Source: JAFDZV01 sp966128725
Lineage (GTDB): Bacteria > Bacteroidota > Ignavibacteria > OLB7
Assembly: GCA_966128725.1 (NCBI GenBank)
Contig: CBHYLN010000016.1
Span: forward strand, 1 to 52,858
Reading direction: 5' to 3'
Length of the DNA: 52,858 nucleotides
Below, piece by piece: positions 31,863 through 40,159 of this stretch. Position 1 is the stretch's first letter, and each line of letters opens with the position of its first letter. The translations under genes were made by a program, and so were the position numbers. The notes beneath the pieces were generated by a model. That model made no database searches. It saw nothing but the letters and a program-made list of their open reading frames with translations, and was not told the origin of the DNA.

Positions 31863-32402
31863 GTGTCACGTATTGGTAAAAAGCCGATCGCAATTCCGAA
31901 CGGCGTCACAGTAAAGCAGGACGGAACCGTCGTCTCGGTGAAGGGACCGAAGGGCGAGCTGAACGAAGAAGTCAGCCCGCTTGTCGAGATCACCATCGCC
32001 GGAGGCGAACTGACGGTCACTCGTCCGAACGACCAGCCTGCTTACCGCTCGGCACACGGCCTTACGCGCACACTGATCGCCAACATGGTGCAGGGTGTAA
32101 CCGAGGGCTATTCCAAGAAGCTGGACATTGTTGGCGTCGGTTTCCGCGCCGAAGTGCGTGGCAACGGTCTGCAGCTGAACCTTGGGTACTCGCACCCGAT
32201 CATGTTCTTCCCGCCAGCGGAAATCCAGGTGGCGGCGCCAACCGCGAACAGCGTGGTGGTGTCCGGCATCAGCAAGCAGCTTGTTGGCCAGATCGCCGCG
32301 AAGATCCGTTCGTTCCGTCCGCCGGAACCCTACAAGGGCAAGGGCGTGAAGTACGAGAACGAGCAGATCCGTCGCAAGGCCGGTAAGTCCGCAGGCAAGT
32401 AA
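31863..32402 (+). CDS. rplF: 50S ribosomal protein L6
   Basis: A 179-aa L6 near the factor-binding centre. It starts at GTG 31863 as (M)SRIGKKPIAIPNGVTV. The two alpha/beta domains are present, with LTRTLIANMVQGVTEGYSKK and the C-terminal signature KIRSFRPPEPYKGKGVKYE. Length is normal. A GGGTAA purine stretch precedes the start. Confidence 0.97.
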   Translation: MSRIGKKPIAIPNGVTVKQDGTVVSVKGPKGELNEEVSPLVEITIAGGELTVTRPNDQPAYRSAHGLTRTLIANMVQGVTEGYSKKLDIVGVGFRAEVRGNGLQLNLGYSHPIMFFPPAEIQVAAPTANSVVVSGISKQLVGQIAAKIRSFRPPEPYKGKGVKYENEQIRRKAGKSAGK

Positions 32403-32528
32403 TCGATGATGCGGCCTTGGCCGCGGTCTCGATGCATGCCTTCGGCAGGCCGGTGATGCAATTCAGCCAGGCAAGCGGCTGACCAAAAAGATATTACTCG
32501 TAGAAACGACTCTCATAGACCGTAGATC

Positions 32529-32900
32529 ATGAGCGCACAAGGTAAGATTCAGCGTCGCACGCGGCGTAAGTTCCATATCCGCAAGAAGGTTGCCGGCACG
32601 GCGGAGCGTCCGCGGATTACGGTGTTCCGTAGTCTGAAGCACATCTACGCTCAGGCGGTGGACGACATTTCCGGGCGCACGCTTGCGGCCGCATCCAGCC
32701 TGAACGATGAGCTTGTTGGCTCGTTGATGGGCGAAGGTGCCGGCAAGATGGCCCCGAGCGCAGCCGTCGGCAAGGCGATCGCTTCGCGGTTGAAGGAGCA
32801 GAACGTTACCTCGGCCGTGTTCGATCGCAACGGATACCTGTACCATGGCCGTGTAAAGGCCGTGGCCGACGGTGCCCGCGAGGGCGGCCTGGGGATCTGA
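32529..32900 (+). CDS. rplR: 50S ribosomal protein L18
   Basis: A 123-aa L18, one of three 5S rRNA-binding proteins. It has RRKFHIRKKVAGTAERPRIT, FRSLKHIYAQAVDDISGRTL and the C-terminal VFDRNGYLYHGRVKAVADGA. A 126-nt spacer precedes it. The following 193-nt spacer before rpsE carries a promoter-like element. Confidence 0.97.
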   Translation: MSAQGKIQRRTRRKFHIRKKVAGTAERPRITVFRSLKHIYAQAVDDISGRTLAAASSLNDELVGSLMGEGAGKMAPSAAVGKAIASRLKEQNVTSAVFDRNGYLYHGRVKAVADGAREGGLGI

Positions 32901-32943
32901 TCCAGGCTTCCGTTGTCGCGGATGTGAGCAATAGCGTCGATAA

Positions 32944-32973
32944 CTGAAAAATCAGCTCATTCTCGTATCTTTG
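32944..32973 (+). promoter_or_regulatory. Candidate internal promoter before rpsE
   Basis: TATCTTTG at 32966-32973 is an exact TAnnTTTG match, with CTG at 32944-32946 19 bp upstream. It lies in the 193-nt rplR-rpsE spacer, the second longest in the ribosomal run. A transcript starting near 32979 would have a leader of about 115 nt, which contains small hairpins. Confidence 0.5.
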
Positions 32974-33093
32974 CGCTTCGCTCTTTTCCGAGCGCGCTGC
33001 CCTTAGGCATGCCGCGCCGTACAGAGCTGACTTCCCGCCCGATGGGGAGGTCTTCGTCAGCGCTGATTCATTCACTCGAAACGCAGTAATGCA

Positions 33094-33597
33094 GTGGCAA
33101 AAGCAAAAGCGTCCGAACTGGAACTGAAAGATAAAGTGGTCAACATCGCCCGCACCGCGAAGGTGGTGAAGGGTGGCCGCCGCTTCGGCTTCAGCGCAAT
33201 CGTCGTTGTCGGCGACGGCAATGGCCATGTGGGGATTGGGCTTGGCAAGGCAAACGAGGTTTCGAACGCGGTGACGAAGGCCACCGAAGCCGCCAAGAAG
33301 AGCGTCGTGAAGATCCAGCTCAAGGGACACACGATACCGCACGAAGCCTTTGGCAGGTATGGGGCCGGCAAGATTCTCCTGAGGCCTGCAACGCCGGGCA
33401 CCGGTGTGATCGCCGGTGGCGCCGCGCGTGCGGTTCTGGAGGCTGTCGGTGTTCAGGATATCCTCACCAAGAACCGGGGTTCCAGCAATCCGCACAATGC
33501 CGTGAAGGCAACCATGGATGCGCTGATGAGCCTTGAGGATGCTGCCTCGGTTGCTCAGCGCCGTGGAATCTCCCTCCACAAGGTATTGAAAGGATAA
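33094..33597 (+). CDS. rpsE: 30S ribosomal protein S5
   Basis: A 167-aa S5, important for decoding accuracy and the mRNA entry helicase. The start is GTG at 33094, (M)AKAKASELELKDKVVNIAR. The signature GRRFGFSAIVVVGDGNGHVG and the C-terminal domain (PHEAFGRYGAGKILLRPATP, GTGVIAGGAARAVLEAVGV) are complete. It ends LHKVLKG, 4 nt before rpmD. Confidence 0.97.
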   Translation: MAKAKASELELKDKVVNIARTAKVVKGGRRFGFSAIVVVGDGNGHVGIGLGKANEVSNAVTKATEAAKKSVVKIQLKGHTIPHEAFGRYGAGKILLRPATPGTGVIAGGAARAVLEAVGVQDILTKNRGSSNPHNAVKATMDALMSLEDAASVAQRRGISLHKVLKG

Positions 33598-33601
33598 CGT
33601 G

Positions 33602-33781
33602 ATGACACAGCTCAAAGTCACTCAGATTCGCAGCATCATCGATCGGCCCGAGAAGCAGAAGCGCACGATTGCGGCGCTTGGCCTTGGGCGCCCAAACACC
33701 TCGCGCGTCCACAAGGATACGCCCGAGTTGCGCGGCATGCTCCGCGTGGTCAACCACCTGGTGAAGGTGGAGAGCGTCTGA
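33602..33781 (+). CDS. rpmD: 50S ribosomal protein L30
   Basis: A 59-aa L30 with LKVTQIRSIIDRPEKQKRTI and ALGLGRPNTSRVHKDTPELR, the whole family fold. I chose the ATG at 33602, 4 nt after the rpsE stop; the preceding GTG at 33599 is in frame and would add one residue. Close spacing implies coupling to rpsE. Confidence 0.97.
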   Translation: MTQLKVTQIRSIIDRPEKQKRTIAALGLGRPNTSRVHKDTPELRGMLRVVNHLVKVESV

Positions 33782-33842
33782 TCGCGACTTGCCGGCGGCG
33801 GCAGGTTTCCAACATCGAACATCGAAGCGAAAGAGAATAGAC

Positions 33843-34307
33843 ATGTCGAATCACTTAGGATTGCTTCAGTCGCCGAAGGGGACAACCAAGAACAAGCGCC
33901 GTATTGGGCGTGGGCAGGGGTCCGGGCGTGGAGGCACCTCGACGCGTGGTCACAAGGGCCATCGTGCTCGCTCGGGCTTCGGGCAGATCCCGAACTTCGA
34001 GGGCGGCCAGATGCCGTTTGTCCGTCGCGTTCCGAAGTTCGGCTTCACCAATCCCTTCCGTGTGGAGTACCAGACGGTGAACGTAAGCCGCCTGCAGGAG
34101 CTCGCCGATGCCGGCCATCTTGTTGACGGCGTTGTCTCGCCGGAGGCCTTGCACGCCCTGGGTGTGCTCTCCAAGCGGAACGTACCCTTCAAGGTGCTTG
34201 GCAACGGAGATCTCTCCGCGAAGCTTACCGTAACAGCCCATAAAATTTCGGCAGCCGCTCGCACGAAGATCGAGCAGGCCGGCGGCACGGTGACAATCCA
34301 TGAGTAG
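33843..34307 (+). CDS. rplO: 50S ribosomal protein L15
   Basis: A 154-aa L15, a late assembly protein. The ATG at 33843 gives MSNHLGLLQSPKGTTKNKRR, then GRGQGSGRGGTSTRGHKGHR, the Gly/Arg-rich RNA-binding extension. The C-terminal globular part ends KIEQAGGTVTIHE. Its stop overlaps the secY start by 8 nt. Confidence 0.97.
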   Translation: MSNHLGLLQSPKGTTKNKRRIGRGQGSGRGGTSTRGHKGHRARSGFGQIPNFEGGQMPFVRRVPKFGFTNPFRVEYQTVNVSRLQELADAGHLVDGVVSPEALHALGVLSKRNVPFKVLGNGDLSAKLTVTAHKISAAARTKIEQAGGTVTIHE

Positions 34308-35661
34308 GCTAACCGATACTCTTCGCAACGTCTTCAAGATAGAGGAGCTGCGCCAGCGGATCCTCTTTACTGCGTTGATGTTGCTGGTGGTGCGCGTCGG
34401 CTCGTTCATCTCCGTTCCGGGGATCAACGTATCGGCAATCCACGCTGGCTCGGGCTCCAACGCCAACAACAGCTTGTTCGGCTTGTTCGACATGTTCGTT
34501 GGCGGAGCATATACCAATGCGGCCATCTTCTCGCTCGGTATCATGCCGTATATCTCGGCATCGATCATCGTGCAGCTTCTTGGTGCGGTTGTGCCGTACT
34601 TCCAGAAGATGCAGCAGGAAGGTGAGCAGGGCCGCAAGCAGCTTACAACGATCACCCGGTACCTTACAGTGGTGCTGGCTTTCGCGCAGGGCATCGCCAT
34701 CGCGGTGAGCCACTTCGGCAAGGTTAACGGTGGGTTGGATGTGGTCAGCCCGGAGCTCGGGCGCATTCCGTTCCTGCTGATGGCCGCGACGATCTTCACG
34801 GCTGGCACGATATTCCTGATGTGGGTGGGCGAGCAGATCACCGAGAAGGGTATTGGCAACGGTACATCGCTGATCATCTTCATCGGCATCATCGCGCGGC
34901 TTCCGCATGCGATGGCGCAGGAATGGTCGATGGTTGCCGGCCGCACGCGCAACCCGCTGGTCGAGCTTGTGATCATGGCCGGCTTCCTGGCAATTATTGC
35001 CGTCGTCGTGCTGTTCACGCAGGCCGTTCGCAAGATTCCGGTGCAGTATGCCAAGCGCATGGTTGGCAATAAGAGCTACAGTGGGCAGATGAGCTACATC
35101 CCCATCCAGCTTATCACGGCCAACGTGATGCCGATCATCTTCGCCAGCGCCATCATGTTCGTCCCGAACCTGATCCCACAGGTGCTGCCGGGAAGCGGTC
35201 TTGCGAACTTCATCAATCAGCATTTCAAGTATACCGATCCGCTGCATGCGCTGGTACAGGCGCTGCTGATCGTCTTCTTCGCATTCTTCTACACGGCGAT
35301 CGTGGTTAACGCCCGCGACGTTGCCGAGAACATGCGCAAGAGTGGTGGTTTTATCCCTGGCGTTCGCCCGGGCAAGCCCACCGAGGAGTATGTGGACTCG
35401 GTGTTGATGCGTGTTACGGTGCCTGGCGCCCTGTTCCTGGCGGTGATCGCGATTCTCCCGATGTTCGTGCAGACGATGGGGGTGTCGGCCGAGTTCGCCA
35501 CGTTCTTTGGCGGTACCTCGGTGCTGATCATGGTTGGTGTTGCCATTGATACGCTGAAGCAGATCGAGTCGTACCTGTTGATGCGGCACTACGATGGCTT
35601 CATGAAGAGTGGCAAGCTGCGCGGACGCCTTGGGCGCCAGCAGGTGGTGCAGGGTAACTAA
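34300..35661 (+). CDS. secY: Preprotein translocase subunit SecY
   Basis: A 453-aa channel-forming subunit of the Sec translocon with ten transmembrane helices. Signatures: the plug and TM2 region (SLGIMPYISASIIVQLLGAV), GNGTSLIIFIGIIARLP, the cytosolic loop RKIPVQYAKRMVGNKSYSGQ and GKPTEEYVDSVLMRVTVPGA, ending in RYDGFMKSGKLRGR-like sequence (HYDGFMKSGKLRGRLG). The ATG overlaps the last codons of rplO. adk, often next, is missing and map follows directly. Confidence 0.98.
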   Translation: MSRLTDTLRNVFKIEELRQRILFTALMLLVVRVGSFISVPGINVSAIHAGSGSNANNSLFGLFDMFVGGAYTNAAIFSLGIMPYISASIIVQLLGAVVPYFQKMQQEGEQGRKQLTTITRYLTVVLAFAQGIAIAVSHFGKVNGGLDVVSPELGRIPFLLMAATIFTAGTIFLMWVGEQITEKGIGNGTSLIIFIGIIARLPHAMAQEWSMVAGRTRNPLVELVIMAGFLAIIAVVVLFTQAVRKIPVQYAKRMVGNKSYSGQMSYIPIQLITANVMPIIFASAIMFVPNLIPQVLPGSGLANFINQHFKYTDPLHALVQALLIVFFAFFYTAIVVNARDVAENMRKSGGFIPGVRPGKPTEEYVDSVLMRVTVPGALFLAVIAILPMFVQTMGVSAEFATFFGGTSVLIMVGVAIDTLKQIESYLLMRHYDGFMKSGKLRGRLGRQQVVQGN

Positions 35662-35701
35662 GCGGGTCTCACACGAAGAGACAGGAGCGCGAGGAGAGAT
35701 C

Positions 35702-36574
35702 ATGGCGACAGGAGGAACGACCCTCGGTCGTGGCAAAACGGCGGAGCAGATCGCTCTGATAGCGGAAGCAAGCCGGATTGTCGCTGATGTTCTCGGGATG
35801 CTGGAGCAGTATACGGTGGCAGGTGCCACAACGCTGCAACTCGATGCGATCGCCGAAGAATACATTCGCGATCATGGCGCCGAGCCGGCATTCAAGGGCT
35901 ACGTTGTGATGGGCCTGTCGTATCCGAACACGCTGTGCACTTCGGTGAATGATGCGGTTGTGCATGGCCTGCCGGACAGCGTTCCGCTGCGAGAGGGTGA
36001 TGTGGTTTCGTTGGATGTAGGTGTGAAGAAGGGCGGGTATTACGGCGACAGCGCCATTACCTACGCAATCGGCGACCCCGGAGAAATCGGGCGGCGCTTG
36101 ATGCAGGTAACCGAGGAATCGCTGTGGCTGGGGATACAGGAAGCGGTGGTTGGAAATCGCGTGTACGATATCTCGCGGGCCGTGCAGCGGCACGTTGAGG
36201 CAAACGGGTTTTCGGTGGTGCGTGATCTGGTAGGGCATGGAATCGGGACAAAGCTGCATGAAGATCCCTCGATTCCGAATTTTGTGCCAAGCCCGTTCCA
36301 GCGGCATCATTTCAAGAACACCCAGCTTGTTGACGGGCTCGTGATCTGCATCGAGCCCATGGTGAATGCGGGAACCTACCGTGTGAAGACGCGCGATGAT
36401 CGGTGGACGATGGCGACGCAGGACGGGCAACTGTCGGCGCACTACGAACACACGGTTGTTGTACGAGAAGGAAGGCCGGAAGTGCTTACTCTGTCCAAAG
36501 GGGCGGAGCCGAAATGGATGGCAAGCGACTCGACCGAGCGCGAACCAACGGCGGCAAAGAGGACAGAGTCGTAG
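35702..36574 (+). CDS. map: Type I methionine aminopeptidase
   Basis: A 290-aa enzyme removing the initiator Met from nascent proteins. All five metal ligands are visible: D105, D116, H179, E218 and E249, plus the substrate-binding H88 in SVNDAVVHGLPD. The usual MetAP-I motifs SLDVGVKKGGYYGD, GHGIGTKLHEDPSIPN and CIEPMVN are intact. The ATG at 35702 is chosen (AGGAGAG 9-15 nt upstream). It carries about 30 extra polar C-terminal residues beyond the last strand. It sits between secY and infA, as in Bacteroidota. Confidence 0.97.
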   Translation: MATGGTTLGRGKTAEQIALIAEASRIVADVLGMLEQYTVAGATTLQLDAIAEEYIRDHGAEPAFKGYVVMGLSYPNTLCTSVNDAVVHGLPDSVPLREGDVVSLDVGVKKGGYYGDSAITYAIGDPGEIGRRLMQVTEESLWLGIQEAVVGNRVYDISRAVQRHVEANGFSVVRDLVGHGIGTKLHEDPSIPNFVPSPFQRHHFKNTQLVDGLVICIEPMVNAGTYRVKTRDDRWTMATQDGQLSAHYEHTVVVREGRPEVLTLSKGAEPKWMASDSTEREPTAAKRTES

Positions 36575-36615
36575 TCCGGCGAATGGCCGGCACGGCAATC
36601 AGCGAACGAGAACGT

Positions 36616-36834
36616 ATGGCCAAACAGAACGCGATCAAGGTAGACGGCATTATCTCCGAAGTTCTCCCGAACGCGACATTTCGGGTGAAGTTGGAGAACG
36701 GACATGAGATCCTCGCTCATATCTCCGGTAAGATTCGGATGCACTACATCAGGATCGTCAAGGGAGATCGGGTTGCGGTGGAGCTCTCGCCGTATGATCT
36801 GGCCAAGGGCAGGATCACCTACCGGTATCGTTGA
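36616..36834 (+). CDS. infA: Translation initiation factor IF-1
   Basis: A 72-aa OB-fold protein occupying the A site during initiation. The ATG at 36616 gives MAKQNAIKVDGIISEVLPNA; the frame is open to 36403 without IF-1 similarity. Signatures ENGHEILAHISGKIRMHYIR and GDRVAVELSPYDL are present. Length is exactly the family norm. Confidence 0.98.
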   Translation: MAKQNAIKVDGIISEVLPNATFRVKLENGHEILAHISGKIRMHYIRIVKGDRVAVELSPYDLAKGRITYRYR

Positions 36835-36932
36835 TGTGCATGCCCGATGGGCGGCACCAGAAACATGCAGAACGACTCAACGACAGATAAACGGATCGGC
36901 GGCCTGACCCCGATCGCAAATCGAGCAGAGCA

Positions 36933-37049
36933 ATGAAAGTACGAGCATCCGTCAAGAAGATGTGCGACAACTGCAAGATCGTCAAGCGCCATGGCGTAGT
37001 ACGGGTGATCTGCAAGAAGAATCCGAAGCACAAGCAACGTCAGGGATGA
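36933..37049 (+). CDS. rpmJ: 50S ribosomal protein L36
   Basis: A 38-aa zinc-ribbon ribosomal protein. The zinc ligands are C11, C14, C27 and H33 in MKVRASVKKMCDNCKIVKRH and VRVICKKNPKHKQRQG. Presence of the full ligand set means the zinc-binding (C+) form. It lies 98 nt after infA and 109 nt before rpsM, the usual place. Confidence 0.97.
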   Translation: MKVRASVKKMCDNCKIVKRHGVVRVICKKNPKHKQRQG

Positions 37050-37143
37050 TAACCCACCGTGACGCGCGTGGCGCCAGCTCTCTTCGGGGGCAGGCATCGA
37101 TCGCGGGGCGGCAACTGATTACAACAGCAATCACGTTTGAATC

Positions 37144-37149
37144 AAGGAG
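37144..37149 (+). promoter_or_regulatory. Shine-Dalgarno box deciding the rpsM TTG start
   Basis: AAGGAG, 9 nt before the TTG at 37159; it supports use of that rare start codon. Confidence 0.7.
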
Positions 37150-37158
37150 CTATACACG

Positions 37159-37539
37159 TTGGCACGCATCGCTGGAATTGATCTTCCGAGAAACAAGCAT
37201 GCTCGCATCGGCCTGACGTACATCTACGGTATTGGGCCGACGACGGCGATGAACATCCTCGCGAACTCGAACGTTGACCCTTCCAAGAAGGTGGGCGATC
37301 TGAGCGACGAGGAAGTCAACCGCATTCGCATGACCATCCAGAACGACTACAAGGTCGAGGGTGCCGCGCGTAGCGAGATGCAGTTGAACATCAAGCGACT
37401 GATGGATATCGGCTGCTATCGTGGGCTGCGGCATCGTCGCGGGCTTCCGGTTAACGGCCAGCGCACGCGTACCAATGCGCGTACGCGTAAGGGGCGCCGC
37501 AAGACGGTGGCAGGCAAGAAGAAGGCCGGCAAGAAGTAG
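37159..37539 (+). CDS. rpsM: 30S ribosomal protein S13
   Basis: A 126-aa S13 in the 30S head, contacting P-site tRNA and the 50S. The start is TTG at 37159, giving (M)ARIAGIDLPRNKHARIGLTY, which matches the universal N-terminus; AAGGAG lies 9 nt upstream. The H2TH-like core and the C-terminal GLRHRRGLPVNGQRTRTNAR signature are complete. The tail KTVAGKKKAGKK is basic, as usual. Confidence 0.97.
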   Translation: MARIAGIDLPRNKHARIGLTYIYGIGPTTAMNILANSNVDPSKKVGDLSDEEVNRIRMTIQNDYKVEGAARSEMQLNIKRLMDIGCYRGLRHRRGLPVNGQRTRTNARTRKGRRKTVAGKKKAGKK

Positions 37540-37663
37540 TCGTTCGGCAGGTATCCCGTTGGCGAACTCCGCCGGTCCTGTTGTTCGGTATCTCAACCGA
37601 GCATGGATACGGGGCGCCGCACGAATGCCCGTTCTCCTGAAGCAGTGAAATCATCCAGGACTC

Positions 37664-38053
37664 ATGGCTAAGAATACACAGCAGAAGCGCAAGAAGAAGG
37701 TAGTGGCCGAAGTTAACGGCAAGGCCTTTGTGAAGGCAACCTTCAACAACGTGATCGTCACGGTGACCGATATCTACGGCAACACGCTGAGCTGGAGCTC
37801 GGCAGGCCGTAACGGCTTCCGTGGGTCGCGTAAGAATACCCCATATGCGGCGCAGGTGTGTGCCGAGAACGCGGGCAAGGACGCCTACGACATGGGGCTT
37901 CGGAAGGTTGATGTCTTCATCAAGGGGCCTGGTTCGGGTCGCGAGGCCGCGGTGCGCGCGCTTCAGCAGACCGGCCTTGAGGTGCTGACCATCACCGATG
38001 TAACGCCGCTTCCGCATAACGGCTGCCGCCCGCCGAAGCGCCGTCGCGTGTAA
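37664..38053 (+). CDS. rpsK: 30S ribosomal protein S11
   Basis: A 129-aa S11 on the 30S platform. It has VKATFNNVIVTVTDIYGNTL, GFRGSRKNTPYAAQVCAENA and the C-terminal signature DVTPLPHNGCRPPKRRRV. Start ATG 37664, 124 nt after rpsM. A 200-nt spacer follows, the longest within the ribosomal run. Confidence 0.98.
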   Translation: MAKNTQQKRKKKVVAEVNGKAFVKATFNNVIVTVTDIYGNTLSWSSAGRNGFRGSRKNTPYAAQVCAENAGKDAYDMGLRKVDVFIKGPGSGREAAVRALQQTGLEVLTITDVTPLPHNGCRPPKRRRV

Positions 38054-38253
38054 TCTCGGTGTGCAATCGGGGCGTTGCGCCGCACTCTCAGCGGTTTGTG
38101 GTGCGCATCCCGGTACCGAGCGCGATACGGACATTGTGCCGCCGATCGGCCGTGTTCCGCAGGTAAGGTGGTTTCGGGCGCGATGCCCGAGGCAGGTTGG
38201 GCGCCGGGGAATAGGACACGGGAAAAACTCTTCATTCAGTTCATACATCTCTC

Positions 38254-38886
38254 ATGGCTCGTTACACAGATGCGGTCTGCAAACTTTGCCGTCGCGAGCG
38301 GCAGAAGCTCTTCCTGAAGGGCGCCAAGTGCTACACGGAGAAGTGCCCGATCGAGCGTCGGAACTATCCTCCTGGCCAGCACGGCAACAACGCTCGCCGG
38401 GCAAAGGTGACCGAGTACGGCGTTCAGTTGCGCGAGAAGCAGAAGATCAAGCGCAGCTATCGTCTGCTCGAGAAGCAGTTCCGGCTCTCCTTCGAGAAGG
38501 CCAATCGTCAGCAGGGTGTTACCGGCGAGAACCTCGTCCGTATTCTCGAGACGCGCTTGGACAACATTGTCTACCGTCTTGGATTCGGCTCGTCGCGCAG
38601 CGCTGCCCGCCAGCTCGTGCTGCATCGTCATATCACGGTTAATGGCAACACGGTCAATATCCCCAGCTATCACGTTCGCCCGGGCGATGTGATTCAGGTG
38701 CGCCCGAAGAGCCGCAAGCTGGATGTGATCCATGATGCAATGCGTCGTGTCAACGATCGCTCGATCCCTGCCTGGGTGCAGCTCGACAAGGCAAACCTGA
38801 AGGGCATCCTGCTCAATCTGCCGGAGCGCGCTGATGTGCCGCTCAACGCCAACGAACAGCTCGTGGTGGAGTTGTACTCCAAGTAA
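38254..38886 (+). CDS. rpsD: 30S ribosomal protein S4 (zinc-binding type)
   Basis: A 210-aa S4, a primary 16S assembly protein. Four cysteines near the N-terminus (C9, C12, C26, C31) form the zinc site of C+ S4 proteins; PIERRNYPPGQHGNNARR follows. The S4 domain contains NLVRILETRLDNIVYRLGFG and SRSAARQLVLHRHITVNG. In other bacteria S4 is the translational repressor of the alpha operon. A nested hairpin lies directly after its stop codon. Confidence 0.98.
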   Translation: MARYTDAVCKLCRRERQKLFLKGAKCYTEKCPIERRNYPPGQHGNNARRAKVTEYGVQLREKQKIKRSYRLLEKQFRLSFEKANRQQGVTGENLVRILETRLDNIVYRLGFGSSRSAARQLVLHRHITVNGNTVNIPSYHVRPGDVIQVRPKSRKLDVIHDAMRRVNDRSIPAWVQLDKANLKGILLNLPERADVPLNANEQLVVELYSK

Positions 38887-38892
38887 TAGACA

Positions 38893-38948
38893 ACCGGGTA
38901 ATTCGTCGTTGACGCTTCGTGCGGCAGCAACGGATGTAAATACCCGGT
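38893..38948 (+). promoter_or_regulatory. Nested hairpin in the rpsD-rpoA spacer
   Basis: A perfect outer stem ACCGGGTA (38893-38900) / TACCCGGT (38941-38948) encloses an inner stem CGTTG (38907-38911) / CAACG (38928-38932) and a small GC pair around TTCGT. It starts 6 nt after rpsD and ends 80 nt before rpoA. Candidate protein-binding, processing or attenuation element; no known RNA family is recognised. Confidence 0.5.
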
Positions 38949-39028
38949 CGGGGTCCCACCGTGCGTATGCAGGAGCTTGTTGCTTACGAATTATCCTTTG
39001 ACAAACGAAGAGAACTGAGAGGTTAGCC

Positions 39029-40054
39029 TTGACAGAGCAGATCACAGCGCCGATGAGCTCGTTCATGCAGATGCCTGAGCGAGTGCAGGTTGATGAGTCC
39101 ACGCGCAGCGAGACGTTCGGACGGTTCGTGCTGCAGCCGCTGGAAGAGGGCTATGGTGCTACGATTGGCAATGCCTTCCGCCGAGTTCTTCTGGCGTCGA
39201 TCCCTGGATGTGCCATTTCGGCTGTTCGCATCGATGGAGTTCTGCACGAGTTCCAGACGATCGAAGGGATCAGTGAGGACATGGCCGAGATCGTCCTGAA
39301 CCTGAAGGAGATCCGGATCAAGCAGCTCGACAAGAAGGCCACGAAGATCTCCCTGACCGTCACCGGCCCGGCCGACTGGACGGGCGCTGACATCCAGAAT
39401 GCGACGCAGGACTTCGAGATTCTCAATCCGGAGCATCACATTGCGACGCTTTCGGAGGGCGTGACGCTCAACATCGAGCTCCGTATCAGCCGTGGTAAGG
39501 GATACGTTCCCAGCGAGGAGAATCATCTTCCGGATCAGCCGATCGGCACGATCGCGATCGACTCGATCTTCACGCCGATCTTGAACGTCCGGTTCCTGGT
39601 TGAGCCGACCCGCGTTGGCCAGAAGACCGACTACGAGAAGCTGACGCTCGAGATCACGACCGACGGTTCGATCACTCCGGAGGAGGCGCTTGCCTCGGCT
39701 GCGAAGATCCTTCGCGATCACATCCAGCTCTTCCTGAACTTCGATGCCGAGGAAACTCAGATGGCCGAGGAGGAGGAAGCACAGGAGGCGGAAGTAAGCC
39801 GTATCCGTCGCATCCTTCTTACGCCGGTTGATGAGCTGGAGCTTTCGGTTCGCTCGCACAACTGCTTGAAGGCCGCGAACATCAACACCATCGCCGACCT
39901 GGTTTCGCGCCAGGAGAATGAGATGTTGAAGTTCCGCAACTTCGGGCGCAAGTCGCTTGCCGAGCTTACCGACATCATCGATTCGTTCGGCCTCACGTTC
40001 GGAATGGACGTGGACAAGTACCTCAAGGCCGAGGACAACGCCGGCCGCGAGTAA
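39029..40054 (+). CDS. rpoA: DNA-directed RNA polymerase subunit alpha
   Basis: A 341-aa alpha subunit. The N-terminal dimerisation domain includes FVLQPLEEGYGATIGNAFRR and VLLASIPGCAISAVRIDGVL. A Glu-rich linker (EETQMAEEEEAQEAE) joins it to the C-terminal domain, which has LSVRSHNCLKAANINTIADL and FRNFGRKSLAELTDII and contacts UP elements and activators. The TTG at 39029 is supported by GAGAGG 6 nt upstream; an ATG at 39053 would remove eight residues and is also possible. Confidence 0.96.
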   Translation: MTEQITAPMSSFMQMPERVQVDESTRSETFGRFVLQPLEEGYGATIGNAFRRVLLASIPGCAISAVRIDGVLHEFQTIEGISEDMAEIVLNLKEIRIKQLDKKATKISLTVTGPADWTGADIQNATQDFEILNPEHHIATLSEGVTLNIELRISRGKGYVPSEENHLPDQPIGTIAIDSIFTPILNVRFLVEPTRVGQKTDYEKLTLEITTDGSITPEEALASAAKILRDHIQLFLNFDAEETQMAEEEEAQEAEVSRIRRILLTPVDELELSVRSHNCLKAANINTIADLVSRQENEMLKFRNFGRKSLAELTDIIDSFGLTFGMDVDKYLKAEDNAGRE

Positions 40055-40159
40055 TCGGGCTTGTGCAGTAGCAACGCATTCCTTCGATATCAACATCCCG
40101 AGCGCTTTGCCGCCGGTGACGCCGGCCCGTACGTGGCACGGCACTAATTCGCGAAGATC

